From Sulfuricurvum sp. (lineage in GTDB: Bacteria > Campylobacterota > Campylobacteria > Campylobacterales > Sulfurimonadaceae), in the NCBI RefSeq assembly GCF_023229695.1, contig NZ_JALNYS010000018.1, forward strand, positions 1 to 64,000: a DNA stretch of 64,000 nucleotides, in the 5' to 3' direction. Below are positions 17,792 to 24,992 of this stretch, one piece after another; positions within the stretch are counted from its first letter, which is position 1; each line of letters starts with the position of its first letter. The translations under genes and the position numbers were made by a program. The notes beneath the pieces are model-generated. The model had not been told where the DNA came from and ran no database searches. It saw only the letters and a list, made by a program, of their open reading frames with translations.

Positions 17792-19864
17792 TTGAAGCAT
17801 TTACCGGTTTTATGGCTCTCGCTGTTACTCGCACAATCGCTACTCTTAGCCGAAGAGGCTAATGATTTCGACAAAGTTTTGGAAGAAATAACCTCCATTG
17901 CAACAAAGACCAAGTTAAATGCCGATTACGTACCCGGAACCGTAACGGTCATCAGCGGTGAAAAATTAAAATCGCTGGGGATCACCAATCTTGCGGAACA
18001 AAACGCATTTGATACGATTGTAGGATTCGATTCCTCAACCCTCTCGCTTCGGGGAGCGGGTTCGATCTATGGATCGCAGGGCAATAAAATCAAATGGATG
18101 ATCAATGACAAACCGATCAGTTCCGAAATATGGGGACTTCCGAAACTGGGTACCGGACAGATTGTTTTTCCGATCCCCACCGATGCCGTTGAGCGCATTG
18201 AGCTCATCCGGGGGCCGGGTTCAGCCATTTACGGCGGTAACGCCATTTACGGCGTTATTAATATTATTACGAAAAAAGGGGAGGGCGGTGTATTTACCAC
18301 CCTATCCCGGATGGAAAGCAACAAGTTCGGCAAAGCGATAGGGGGCTACGGCACTTTTGAAAAAAATGATTTAAAAGTTTCCACAGTTGTCTCGGTTGAC
18401 AAAAGTGACGGCTGGGATTTAACGGCCACCGGCCAATCTCTTGCACAACAGGGCAATCTTCCCAATGCAAGCGGCGGTAATCTTTTGATGGCGGATGCAT
18501 CCTATAAAAATATTGATTTCTGGGCCTACCGAATAGAAGCCAAAAATGACTACGCACGGTTGCAATGGGATCCGACAAACTATCTGCCGCGCGATAATAC
18601 CCAACCCGTTCAATCCAATACCCATACCCTGCTGGGTGTCCAGGGGAAGTACAATATTTCCGATGTACTGCTAAGCGCAAAGGCCGGGCTCAATCGCTAT
18701 ACGAATCGTGCCGATGTGGTATTCTTTCCGGCATCCGTATTAAAAAATAATCCGAACAATCTAGACGGGGTCAGAACGATCGATTATGTTGAAAGTACCC
18801 AGTATGCCGAAGCGACGGCGGAAACAACACTGGGGTCCAATCGGTTGTTGGGGGGGATCTATGCCGGTCTCCTTTCGGTGGATAAAGACAACGTCCTGCA
18901 AAGCTGGAGCGGCGGCTCCTACGCAGACCCGGGGGTATCCACCCATTTAATCACGGTCCATAATCCCAAAAGGATCAATAAGGCACTCTACCTCCAAGAT
19001 GAGATCTTGTTGGATGAAAAAAGTACGCTAACGATCGGAGCACGCTACGACACCTACAGCGACGGGCGGAACGCTTTATCTCCGAGAATCGCTTTTGTCC
19101 ATCTGTACGATGATTCCAATATTCTAAAGGCTCAATACTCAAGAGCGTTTCGACCCCCAAGCCTCTCGGAGCAATACTCGCCGAACAATCTGTCTCCCTA
19201 TACGAGGTATGAATCGGAAACTGCCGATACCGTTGAATTGTCTTACATTTTTAAAACCAACGATTCGTCCCTCAAAACAACCGTGTTTAATACAAAAACC
19301 TACAACATGATTACCTATCATGATTTCACCTACGAAACGATCAATCTTGAGAGTCCGACAACCGTTAACGGCCTTGAAGTCGAATTAACAAAAAATTATA
19401 GAACGGTGAATCTGGGTGCCAATCTCTCGTTGTACCACTCTCATAGAGGAGATGTTAAATTGCTTAGAGACGGATATGCGCTCAACTACGATGCAAGCGA
19501 ATTTGCGCTATCCGCCAAAGTATTGGCAAATGTATTCGCTACGTTCAACAGTGATACGTCGTATCCGACCACGTTGTGGTACCACTATACCGGGAACAAA
19601 AACCGGGTCAATAATGCCTTGCTCGATATCAATGGCAATGTCCAGGGCATCTACACGACAAACGGTTCTATCCCTGCTCAGGATTATTTGAATATCACCC
19701 AAAAGATTAATGGCATAGCCAAAAATCTTGATTTGGAATTCGGTGTCAAAAATGTTTTTGGAAAAACCCTTAAAACGCTCTATTTCCCACTGAATCCGCC
19801 CGATACTTCTGACGTACCCTATATGGGGCAAACGTTCTGGATGAATTTGCTGTATAAATTCTAG
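17792..19864 (+). CDS. TonB-dependent outer-membrane receptor (module 2)
   Basis: About 690 residues. TTG at 17792, eight bases after GGAT, gives a standard signal peptide (MKHLPVLWLSLLL...); an upstream TTG at 17777 is the alternative. The plug domain has ADYVPGTVTVISGEKLKSLG, AVERIELIRGPGSAIYGG and VINIITKKG; the barrel ends with FWMNLLYKF. The sequence ITSIATKTKLNADYVPG resembles YSQIATDTRQNVDYMP of the receptor at 6429-8438, supporting a common ancestry. It is transcribed divergently from the kinase/YfiR-like pair across a gap of about 110 bases with a TACAAT -10-like box near 17752. The ligand is unknown. Confidence 0.87.
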   Translation: MKHLPVLWLSLLLAQSLLLAEEANDFDKVLEEITSIATKTKLNADYVPGTVTVISGEKLKSLGITNLAEQNAFDTIVGFDSSTLSLRGAGSIYGSQGNKIKWMINDKPISSEIWGLPKLGTGQIVFPIPTDAVERIELIRGPGSAIYGGNAIYGVINIITKKGEGGVFTTLSRMESNKFGKAIGGYGTFEKNDLKVSTVVSVDKSDGWDLTATGQSLAQQGNLPNASGGNLLMADASYKNIDFWAYRIEAKNDYARLQWDPTNYLPRDNTQPVQSNTHTLLGVQGKYNISDVLLSAKAGLNRYTNRADVVFFPASVLKNNPNNLDGVRTIDYVESTQYAEATAETTLGSNRLLGGIYAGLLSVDKDNVLQSWSGGSYADPGVSTHLITVHNPKRINKALYLQDEILLDEKSTLTIGARYDTYSDGRNALSPRIAFVHLYDDSNILKAQYSRAFRPPSLSEQYSPNNLSPYTRYESETADTVELSYIFKTNDSSLKTTVFNTKTYNMITYHDFTYETINLESPTTVNGLEVELTKNYRTVNLGANLSLYHSHRGDVKLLRDGYALNYDASEFALSAKVLANVFATFNSDTSYPTTLWYHYTGNKNRVNNALLDINGNVQGIYTTNGSIPAQDYLNITQKINGIAKNLDLEFGVKNVFGKTLKTLYFPLNPPDTSDVPYMGQTFWMNLLYKF

Positions 19865-19884
19865 AAGGGAGATCGATTGGCCGC

Positions 19885-19930
19885 TAGGCAATCATCCTCT
19901 TTAGAAAACAACAATTGAGCTATAATTTCG
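19885..19930 (+). repeat. Left copy of promoter-bearing repeat flanking the island
   Basis: The 26 bases from 19885 match 21938-21963 at 24 positions (TAGGCA-TCATCCTC-TTAGAAAACA), then both have eight differing bases and GCTATAATT. The right copy is the natural uvrB promoter region. This left copy has no gene directly behind it. Confidence 0.65.
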
Positions 19931-20034
19931 CAGTTTATTTTTTAATATTTTTTGATTGGGCAGCGTAGAGGCAGTTGTCTTGATAAAAATTGGGTTTTCT
20001 ATGAGTTCTTTGATAAATAAAGTATTTAAGTAAT

Positions 20035-20067
20035 TTAGTAATACTAAAGTAAGTAACTTGCTATAAT
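20035..20067 (+). promoter_or_regulatory. Toxin-antitoxin promoter with inverted-repeat operator candidate
   Basis: TATAAT at 20062-20067 precedes the antitoxin start by about 28 bases. TTAGT-AAT-ACTAA (20035-20047) and AAGT-AAGTA-ACTT just after it are inverted repeats over the -35 area, where ribbon-helix-helix antitoxins usually bind their own promoter. Confidence 0.5.
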
Positions 20068-20095
20068 ACATAAAATACTATTGATTGGAGAGATC

Positions 20096-20332
20096 ATGCA
20101 CACGATCACATTAAAATCAGATGACACCTTTTATGAAACACTTAACGATATGGTTAAGGCCCTCAAAATTACAAAGAGCGAATTAATTCGCCGCTCGGTA
20201 ACCTATTATCAAGAAGCATTGAAACAAGAACAACTCAAAGAGCAAATGAAACGAGCATCTTTAAAAGTACGAGATCATTCGTTATCTATGGTTCAAGAAT
20301 TTGATGATACTCTAAATGATGGATTGGTATGA
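20096..20332 (+). CDS. Ribbon-helix-helix antitoxin
   Basis: A 78-residue protein: an N-terminal beta strand (MHTITLKSDDTFYETL) followed by two helices (LKITKSELIRRSVTYY), the ribbon-helix-helix DNA-binding pattern of CopG/MazE-like antitoxins, and a charged C-terminal tail of the kind that binds the toxin. GGAGAG precedes the ATG. Its stop overlaps the toxin start (ATGA), the standard arrangement for such pairs. It probably represses its own promoter and neutralises the downstream RNase. Confidence 0.85.
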   Translation: MHTITLKSDDTFYETLNDMVKALKITKSELIRRSVTYYQEALKQEQLKEQMKRASLKVRDHSLSMVQEFDDTLNDGLV

Positions 20333-20670
20333 ATCGCGGAGACATCTATTTAGCCAACCTCAATCCTAAAAAAGGTGATGAGATAGGTAAAATACGACCT
20401 GTCTTGATTTACCAAAGCAATATGCTCAACAGCATAGGGCATACAACAACAATAGTAATCCCGTTATCTACCAAACTAATCGATGATGCCCAACCACTTC
20501 GATATCGCATTAATAAACGAGATGCATTGGATTATGATTCCGATATCGTTATCGATCAAATTCGATCAATCGATAATAACCGATTGACTTCCAATGCAAT
20601 CACTTCGTTGCATCCTCATGAAATGGATGATGTTGATACGATGGTGAGTATTGTACTTGGTATGAAATAG
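20329..20670 (+). CDS. MazF/PemK-family endoribonuclease toxin
   Basis: A 113-residue protein with the MazF fold signature: MNRGDIYLANLNPKKGDEIG with KIRPVLI after it, then TTIVIPLSTKL, and DQIRSIDNNRL near the C-terminus. The family cleaves mRNA at short sequence motifs; specificity cannot be predicted. Full length for the family and translationally coupled to the antitoxin. Located in an AT-rich island with other mobile-type genes, suggesting horizontal transfer. Confidence 0.88.
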   Translation: MNRGDIYLANLNPKKGDEIGKIRPVLIYQSNMLNSIGHTTTIVIPLSTKLIDDAQPLRYRINKRDALDYDSDIVIDQIRSIDNNRLTSNAITSLHPHEMDDVDTMVSIVLGMK

Positions 20671-20689
20671 TAAATAACGTGAATCTCGT

Positions 20690-20920
20690 TTAAGCGCCAA
20701 TGAAATTTCTATGGTGTTTGGCGAAATCAATGGAAGGTTTTTTTTCCTGATAGGAGTAAGCGACAAGGGCTGAGATCCAGTTGACCATTGCATTGATAGG
20801 GCTGCGGTGTCTTGCATGTTCAAGCTGAGAGATATTTTTGAGTTGATCATTGATTGACTCAATCAGGGCACGTTTTCGAAGAAGCAATTTGTCCATGATC
20901 GGCATAAGGCGAGATCTCTC
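20690..20920 (-). pseudogene. IS982-family transposase, C-terminal remnant
   Basis: Translation of the minus strand gives [19 protein letters not shown] with [18 protein letters not shown] and then [17 protein letters not shown], the conserved C-terminal end of IS982-type DDE transposases. The N-terminal two thirds, including most catalytic acids, are absent, and the frame upstream runs into a hairpin repeat. No terminal inverted repeats can be paired, so it is a dead fragment marking a past insertion. Confidence 0.8.
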
Positions 20921-20952
20921 GTTCCCACTCTCCCGAGTGGGATACGCATACA
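20917..20952. repeat. GTTCCCAC-type hairpin repeat
   Basis: CCCACTC (20924-20930) pairs with GAGTGGG (20935-20941) around TCCC, flanked by TCTCGTT and ATACGCATAC. This pattern resembles the widespread GTTCCCAC...GTGGGAATGCATAC extragenic palindromes. It abuts the broken end of the transposase remnant. Confidence 0.55.
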
Positions 20953-20959
20953 AGCGTTT

Positions 20960-21265
20960 TTAACCTGCCAAAATTTTTCCCACCCTATTAATGTGCTCTT
21001 TTAAATCATTATTGGAAATACGTCCATAATCTAACAGGTCTATTTTGTAGGGTAGCATTAAATCATCCAACATCACTTTTAGTTGATTTAACTCTTTTAG
21101 GCTTAAACCCTCCGAAACGATGGATATATCGATGTCGGAACCCTTTTTATACGTCTCTTTCGCCCGTGAACCAAAGAGGATAATTTTTTGTATTTTCAAG
21201 TTTTTTTTAATTGTATCAACAATTTTTTCAATAATATCAGCTCGCAAACCGTAAAGCTCTTGCAT
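20960..21265 (-). CDS. MNT-type nucleotidyltransferase (antitoxin of HEPN/MNT pair)
   Basis: A 101-residue minimal nucleotidyltransferase. ILFGSRAKETYKKGSDIDI carries the GS motif and the paired Asp residues (about D44, D46) of the Pol-beta superfamily active site. The start at 21265 lies one base after the HEPN stop codon; a longer frame upstream overlaps the HEPN gene and is rejected. In characterised pairs the MNT protein neutralises the HEPN RNase, in some cases by AMPylating it; that activity is inferred here. Confidence 0.85.
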   Translation of the reverse strand: MQELYGLRADIIEKIVDTIKKNLKIQKIILFGSRAKETYKKGSDIDISIVSEGLSLKELNQLKVMLDDLMLPYKIDLLDYGRISNNDLKEHINRVGKILAG

Positions 21266-21266
21266 C

Positions 21267-21695
21267 TTAATTCTCTCTATCCAAAAGAAGCAACATCTCT
21301 TTTTTAAATTTTGAGAAGATCTCCATATAGTCGTTAATGATAGTATTGACCACTTCTTCTGCCATTTCTTTGTCATATCCATGCGACGTTACATTTCTGG
21401 TTTGTATCGTTTCCATCCATGTTTCACCATCGTCTATGAGAGCCACCTTAAACGCTTCTCGGATAGCATCACGTGATCCTTTGACGTTTTGATTCCCTTG
21501 GTATTCTAAAAAATCTTTCATAACATTCCACGCCAGTTCATGGGTATATTCAAATGCTTGAATAAGCCCTTGTTTTTCGAGCATCGAAAGCTCTCTCGCG
21601 CGTGAGAGATCAACGGCGTCTTGTAGTTGTTCGAAGGCATTGGTGTAATTTGAAAATCGTTGTTTCCATCTAATATCTTCGTTTTTTTCAACCAT
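21267..21695 (-). CDS. HEPN-domain protein, HI0074/substrate-binding type (toxin of HEPN/MNT pair)
   Basis: A 142-residue helical protein (WKQRFSNYTNAFEQLQDAV, then FEYTHELAWNVMKDFLEYQ) matching the nucleotidyltransferase-substrate-binding HI0074 family. It has the HEPN RNase motif R-x4-H (RNVTSH). The MNT gene follows at one base. The pair is an accepted toxin-antitoxin type, though HI0074-like pairs are less studied. It is AT-rich relative to flanking genes, consistent with acquisition. Confidence 0.85.
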   Translation of the reverse strand: MVEKNEDIRWKQRFSNYTNAFEQLQDAVDLSRARELSMLEKQGLIQAFEYTHELAWNVMKDFLEYQGNQNVKGSRDAIREAFKVALIDDGETWMETIQTRNVTSHGYDKEMAEEVVNTIINDYMEIFSKFKKEMLLLLDREN

Positions 21696-21937
21696 CTTAA
21701 CGCCTCACGTTTTCTATTTTAATGATTATAACTCATATTGTACTTGAAGTTGATGTTATAGATCGTGTCCATAGCAAAAAGTTTTTTACCGTTCGAGCTG
21801 GACTAATGTATAGAGCTTATGAATTAGCAATAAGTGCACATCACTGTGCTAATCTACATCATATAATTTCTAGTAAAATCCTAACAAGATCATTATTTGA
21901 AACCACATCCAAAACCTCACCTTAACCAAGCAGCCTA
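21696..21937. other. AT-rich stretch without a supported gene
   Basis: Together with the repeat at 21938-21980 this fills the gap between the HEPN gene and uvrB. A 67-codon frame at 21722-21925 (plus) has no ribosome-binding site and no recognisable domain, so I do not call it. Confidence 0.5.
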
Positions 21938-21980
21938 TAGGCACTCATCCTCCTTAGAAAACAGGTTTTCCGCTATAATT
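21938..21980 (+). promoter_or_regulatory. uvrB promoter region; right copy of island-flanking repeat
   Basis: TATAAT at 21974-21979 lies 37 bases before the uvrB start. Bases 21938-21963 nearly repeat 19885-19910. In both copies the shared block ends in GCTATAATT, so the -10 box is included. Confidence 0.6.
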
Positions 21981-22016
21981 CGACCACTATAAACCAAATT
22001 AATTCAGGGTTACTCA

Positions 22017-23990
22017 TTGCCGATTTTTAAAGTCCATACCCCGTATCAGAGCGCCGGTGATCAGCCCGTCGCTATCGAAGCCCTCAGCAACGGTATCAAG
22101 AACGGTGAGCGCTATGTCGCCTTAGAGGGAGTTACAGGTAGCGGTAAAACCTATACAATGGCGAAGGTGATCGAGGCGGTGCAGCTCCCCACCATCATCA
22201 TGACCCATAATAAAACCTTGGCGGCACAACTCTACAGCGAGTTCCGATCTTTCTTTCCCGAAAATCATGTTGAGTATTTCATCAGCTACTACGATTATTA
22301 TCAGCCCGAAGCCTACATCCCCCGTCAGGACCTCTTTATCGAAAAAGACAGCTCGATCAACGATGAGCTGGAGCGGTTGCGCCTCTCGGCTACGGCCAAT
22401 CTTCTGAGCTACGATGACGTCATTGTCGTCGCTTCCGTCTCAGCCAACTACGGCTTGGGTGACCCTGAAGAATACGAAAAAATGGTACAGGTGGTCAGTC
22501 TGGGCGATGAAATCAGCCAAAAAAAGCTCCTCCTCCGTCTCGTCGAGATGGGGTATGCCCGCAACGACTCTGTTTTTGAGGGGGGCCATTTTCGGGTGAA
22601 CGGCGAAGTGATCGACATCTATCCCCCCTACTGGCAGGATCAGGCGCTGCGGATCGAGTTTTTCGGCGACGAGGTGGAACGGCTGGCCCTCTTTGAACCG
22701 ATGAAAAACAGTGTCACCGAGAGCGTTGAGACCATGACCATCTATGCCACCAGTCAGTTTGCCGTAGGGCAGGAGAAACTCTCCCGCGCGATCAAACGGA
22801 TCGAAGACGAACTGGGAGAACGGCTTGCCGAACTCGAAAGTCAGGGGAAAATCGTCGAAGCACAGCGGCTTCGCCAGCGGTGTGAATTTGATCTGGAGAT
22901 GCTTCAGGCAACAGGGATGTGCAAGGGGATCGAAAACTACTCCCGCCTCCTTACCGATAAATTACCGGGAGAGGCCCCCTATACCCTCCTCGATTATTTT
23001 GCCCTCCATCACGACAAATACCTCATCATCGTCGATGAATCGCACGTCAGTCTTCCGCAGTTTCGGGGGATGTTCGCGGGTGATCGCAGCCGCAAGGAGG
23101 TGCTCGTCGATTACGGGTTCCGCCTCCCCAGCGCCCTCGACAACCGCCCTTTGATGATCGATGAGTTTATCAACAAAGCGCCCCACTATCTATTTGTATC
23201 AGCAACCCCTTCGGCACAAGAGCTGGAACTCAGTACCACCGTTGCGCAGCAGATCATCCGCCCCACCGGGTTGATTGATCCCCCCATCACGATCAAATCC
23301 AGTACCAATCAAGTGGAAGATCTCCATGACGAGATCAAAACAACGGTGGCGCTGGGAGATCGGGTTCTCGTCACGGTACTCACCAAAAAAATGGCCGAGG
23401 CCCTCACCAAATACCTCGCCGATCTGGGGATCAAAGTGCAGTACATGCACTCCGAGATCGATGCGATCGAGCGCAATCAGATCATCCGTGGACTGCGGGT
23501 CGGCGATTTCGACGTCCTGATCGGGATCAACCTCCTGCGTGAAGGGCTTGACCTTCCCGAAGTGAGTCTGGTAGCCATTCTCGATGCCGACAAAGAGGGA
23601 TTTTTACGTTCCGAAACCTCCCTGATTCAAACCATCGGACGGGCTGCACGCAACTCTCGCGGACGGGTTATCCTGTATGCCCAAAAGATCACCGGATCAA
23701 TGGAGAGAGCCATTGCCAAAACCGATGCACGCCGTGAACGGCAAATGGCGTTCAACCGTGAACACGGCATTACCCCGACAACCACCACACGCTCACTGGA
23801 TGAGAATCTCAAACTCGAAGATCCGGCCGAACTCTACAACCGCTCCAAAAAAGCAAAAACCCTCCCGGCGGCCGAGCGGAAAAAACTGGTCGAAGAGCTG
23901 ACCCTCAAAATGAGGGAAGCGGCCAAAAAACTCGAATTTGAAGAGGCGGCACGCCTGCGCGATGAAATCGCCAAAATACGAAAACTCTAA
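22017..23990 (+). CDS. uvrB: Excinuclease ABC subunit B
   Basis: A 657-residue DNA-repair helicase-like subunit that verifies damage handed over by UvrA and recruits UvrC. The start is TTG at 22017 (product begins [16 protein letters not shown], the conserved UvrB N-terminus). Walker A is EGVTGSGKT; the beta-hairpin region has [17 protein letters not shown]; the DEAD-type motif is DESHVSLPQ; motif VI is QTIGRAARN. The C-terminal UVR coiled coil ([18 protein letters not shown]) is present. Normal length, standalone gene with promoter at 21974. No SOS box is evident. Confidence 0.98.
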   Translation: MPIFKVHTPYQSAGDQPVAIEALSNGIKNGERYVALEGVTGSGKTYTMAKVIEAVQLPTIIMTHNKTLAAQLYSEFRSFFPENHVEYFISYYDYYQPEAYIPRQDLFIEKDSSINDELERLRLSATANLLSYDDVIVVASVSANYGLGDPEEYEKMVQVVSLGDEISQKKLLLRLVEMGYARNDSVFEGGHFRVNGEVIDIYPPYWQDQALRIEFFGDEVERLALFEPMKNSVTESVETMTIYATSQFAVGQEKLSRAIKRIEDELGERLAELESQGKIVEAQRLRQRCEFDLEMLQATGMCKGIENYSRLLTDKLPGEAPYTLLDYFALHHDKYLIIVDESHVSLPQFRGMFAGDRSRKEVLVDYGFRLPSALDNRPLMIDEFINKAPHYLFVSATPSAQELELSTTVAQQIIRPTGLIDPPITIKSSTNQVEDLHDEIKTTVALGDRVLVTVLTKKMAEALTKYLADLGIKVQYMHSEIDAIERNQIIRGLRVGDFDVLIGINLLREGLDLPEVSLVAILDADKEGFLRSETSLIQTIGRAARNSRGRVILYAQKITGSMERAIAKTDARRERQMAFNREHGITPTTTTRSLDENLKLEDPAELYNRSKKAKTLPAAERKKLVEELTLKMREAAKKLEFEEAARLRDEIAKIRKL

Positions 23991-24004
23991 TTTAAAAGAA
24001 AGGA

Positions 24005-24095
24005 AAAAGCGCGGCTACCGCGTGTGGGCTCTCTGCCAAAGAGAACTCAACGTTCGCGTAGTAAACGGGAGAGTTGCTCCCGTTGCGTTAGAAAT
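24005..24095 (+). repeat. Two-hairpin intergenic repeat, divergent variant B copy
   Basis: CGCGG-CTA-CCGCG (24010-24022) and AACGGGAG-AGTTG-CTCCCGTT (24064-24084) are perfect stems; the second is followed by GCGTT as in other copies. The linker ends in CGCGTAG, matching the GCGTAGCC of the block at 24681-24982. It fills the gap between uvrB and the DedA-like gene. Confidence 0.6.
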
Positions 24096-24099
24096 AAAA

Positions 24100-24660
24100 A
24101 TGGATGAAATGTTAACAAATCTCGCAACCTACGGCTATGTCGTCTTATTTGTCTATTCGCTGGGGGGAGGCTTTGCGGCGCTGATGGCGGCAGGGGTGCT
24201 CAGTTTTGCCGGAAAAATGGACATTACCACCTCGATCGCCGTCGCGGCCGTCGCCAATTTTGTCGGAGATGCCCTCCTCTTTTATCTTGCCCGCTATCAC
24301 AAAGGCGAAATGATGGAGTATTTCCGCAAACATAAACGGAAACTTGCCTTTTCCCATCTGCTGATCAAACGGCACGGATCGTGGATCATCATTATGAAAA
24401 AATTCATTTACGGTCTTAAAACGCTGGTCACCCTTGCCGTCGGTTTAACCAAATACGATTTTTGGAAGTTCAGCGGCTACAACGCTATCGGAGCAATCAT
24501 CTGGGCAGTCGTTGTCGGAGGGGGGAGCTATCTCTTCGGCGGAGCCATTATCGAAGGGTACAAAATGGTTTCAGACAAACCCTATCTCGCCCCCCTCATG
24601 CTGATCGCCGTGGGCGGAAGCGTCTGGTTTTATCTCTCTCAAGCCACCAAGAAAAAATAA
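24100..24660 (+). CDS. DedA-family membrane protein
   Basis: A 186-residue integral membrane protein (start at 24100, 110 bases after uvrB; the longer upstream frame is only the repeat and the uvrB end). Four to five hydrophobic segments, for example VVLFVYSLGGGFAALMAAGV, AAVANFVGDALLFYLARYH, IIIMKKFIYGLKTLVTLAVG and APLMLIAVGGSVWFYL. The pattern G-D-x-x-x-F-Y-x-A-R after helix 2 and a re-entrant F-x-x-G-x-K segment suit the DedA/SNARE-associated family, implicated in membrane lipid flipping. It is shorter and more divergent than the DedA at 35991-36599. Confidence 0.75.
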   Translation: MDEMLTNLATYGYVVLFVYSLGGGFAALMAAGVLSFAGKMDITTSIAVAAVANFVGDALLFYLARYHKGEMMEYFRKHKRKLAFSHLLIKRHGSWIIIMKKFIYGLKTLVTLAVGLTKYDFWKFSGYNAIGAIIWAVVVGGGSYLFGGAIIEGYKMVSDKPYLAPLMLIAVGGSVWFYLSQATKKK

Positions 24661-24680
24661 TAGAGTCTCTCTCCTACCTC

Positions 24681-24982
24681 TGCCTCGCAAGAGGCAAGCT
24701 TCAGTGCCCTAGCGGCCAACGTAGCCGATCAAAGCTTGCTCCTCCGGTGAAAATTCTGCCTCGGAAGAGGCAAGCTTCAGTGCCTTAGCGGCCAGCGTAG
24801 CCGATCGGGGCTTTGCTCCGATGGCGTTCAAATCAAATGTTGCAAGCTTCAGTGCCATAGCGGCCAGCGTAGCCGATCAAAGCTTGCTCCTCCGGTGAAA
24901 ATTCTGCCTCGGAAGAGGCAAGCTTCAGTGCCTTAGCGGCCAGCGTAGCCGATCGGGGCTTTGCTCCGATCGGCGTTCAGAA
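24681..24982 (+). repeat. Tandem block of two-hairpin repeats, variant B (four units)
   Basis: GCAAGCT anchors at 24694, 24770, 24842 and 24918 mark four units; the first pair and second pair are a tandem duplication with a period of 148 bases and very few differences. A full unit is TGCCTC-GGAA-GAGGCA, then AGCTTCAGTGCCTTAGCGG and CCAGCGTA, then a 12-bp hairpin (24948-24974 in the last unit: TTT loop, one G.T pair), then GTTC. Units 1 and 3 have a decayed second hairpin. The block fills the 332-base space between the convergent ends of the DedA-like and PBP1A genes and has no gene. Confidence 0.85.
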
Positions 24983-24992
24983 TAAAAATAAC

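Noticed and set aside
21722..21925. 67-codon open frame on the plus strand upstream of uvrB
   Set aside because: No ribosome-binding site, no domain, AT-rich junk-like composition; starts right beside the HEPN start region.
24681..24982. Possible CRISPR array
   Set aside because: Repeats are long (72-76 base units), adjacent, themselves structured, and have no variable spacers; no cas genes nearby.
24681..24982. Possible integron attC array
   Set aside because: No cassette genes between units and no integrase; the GCGTTC ends are not arranged like attC core sites.
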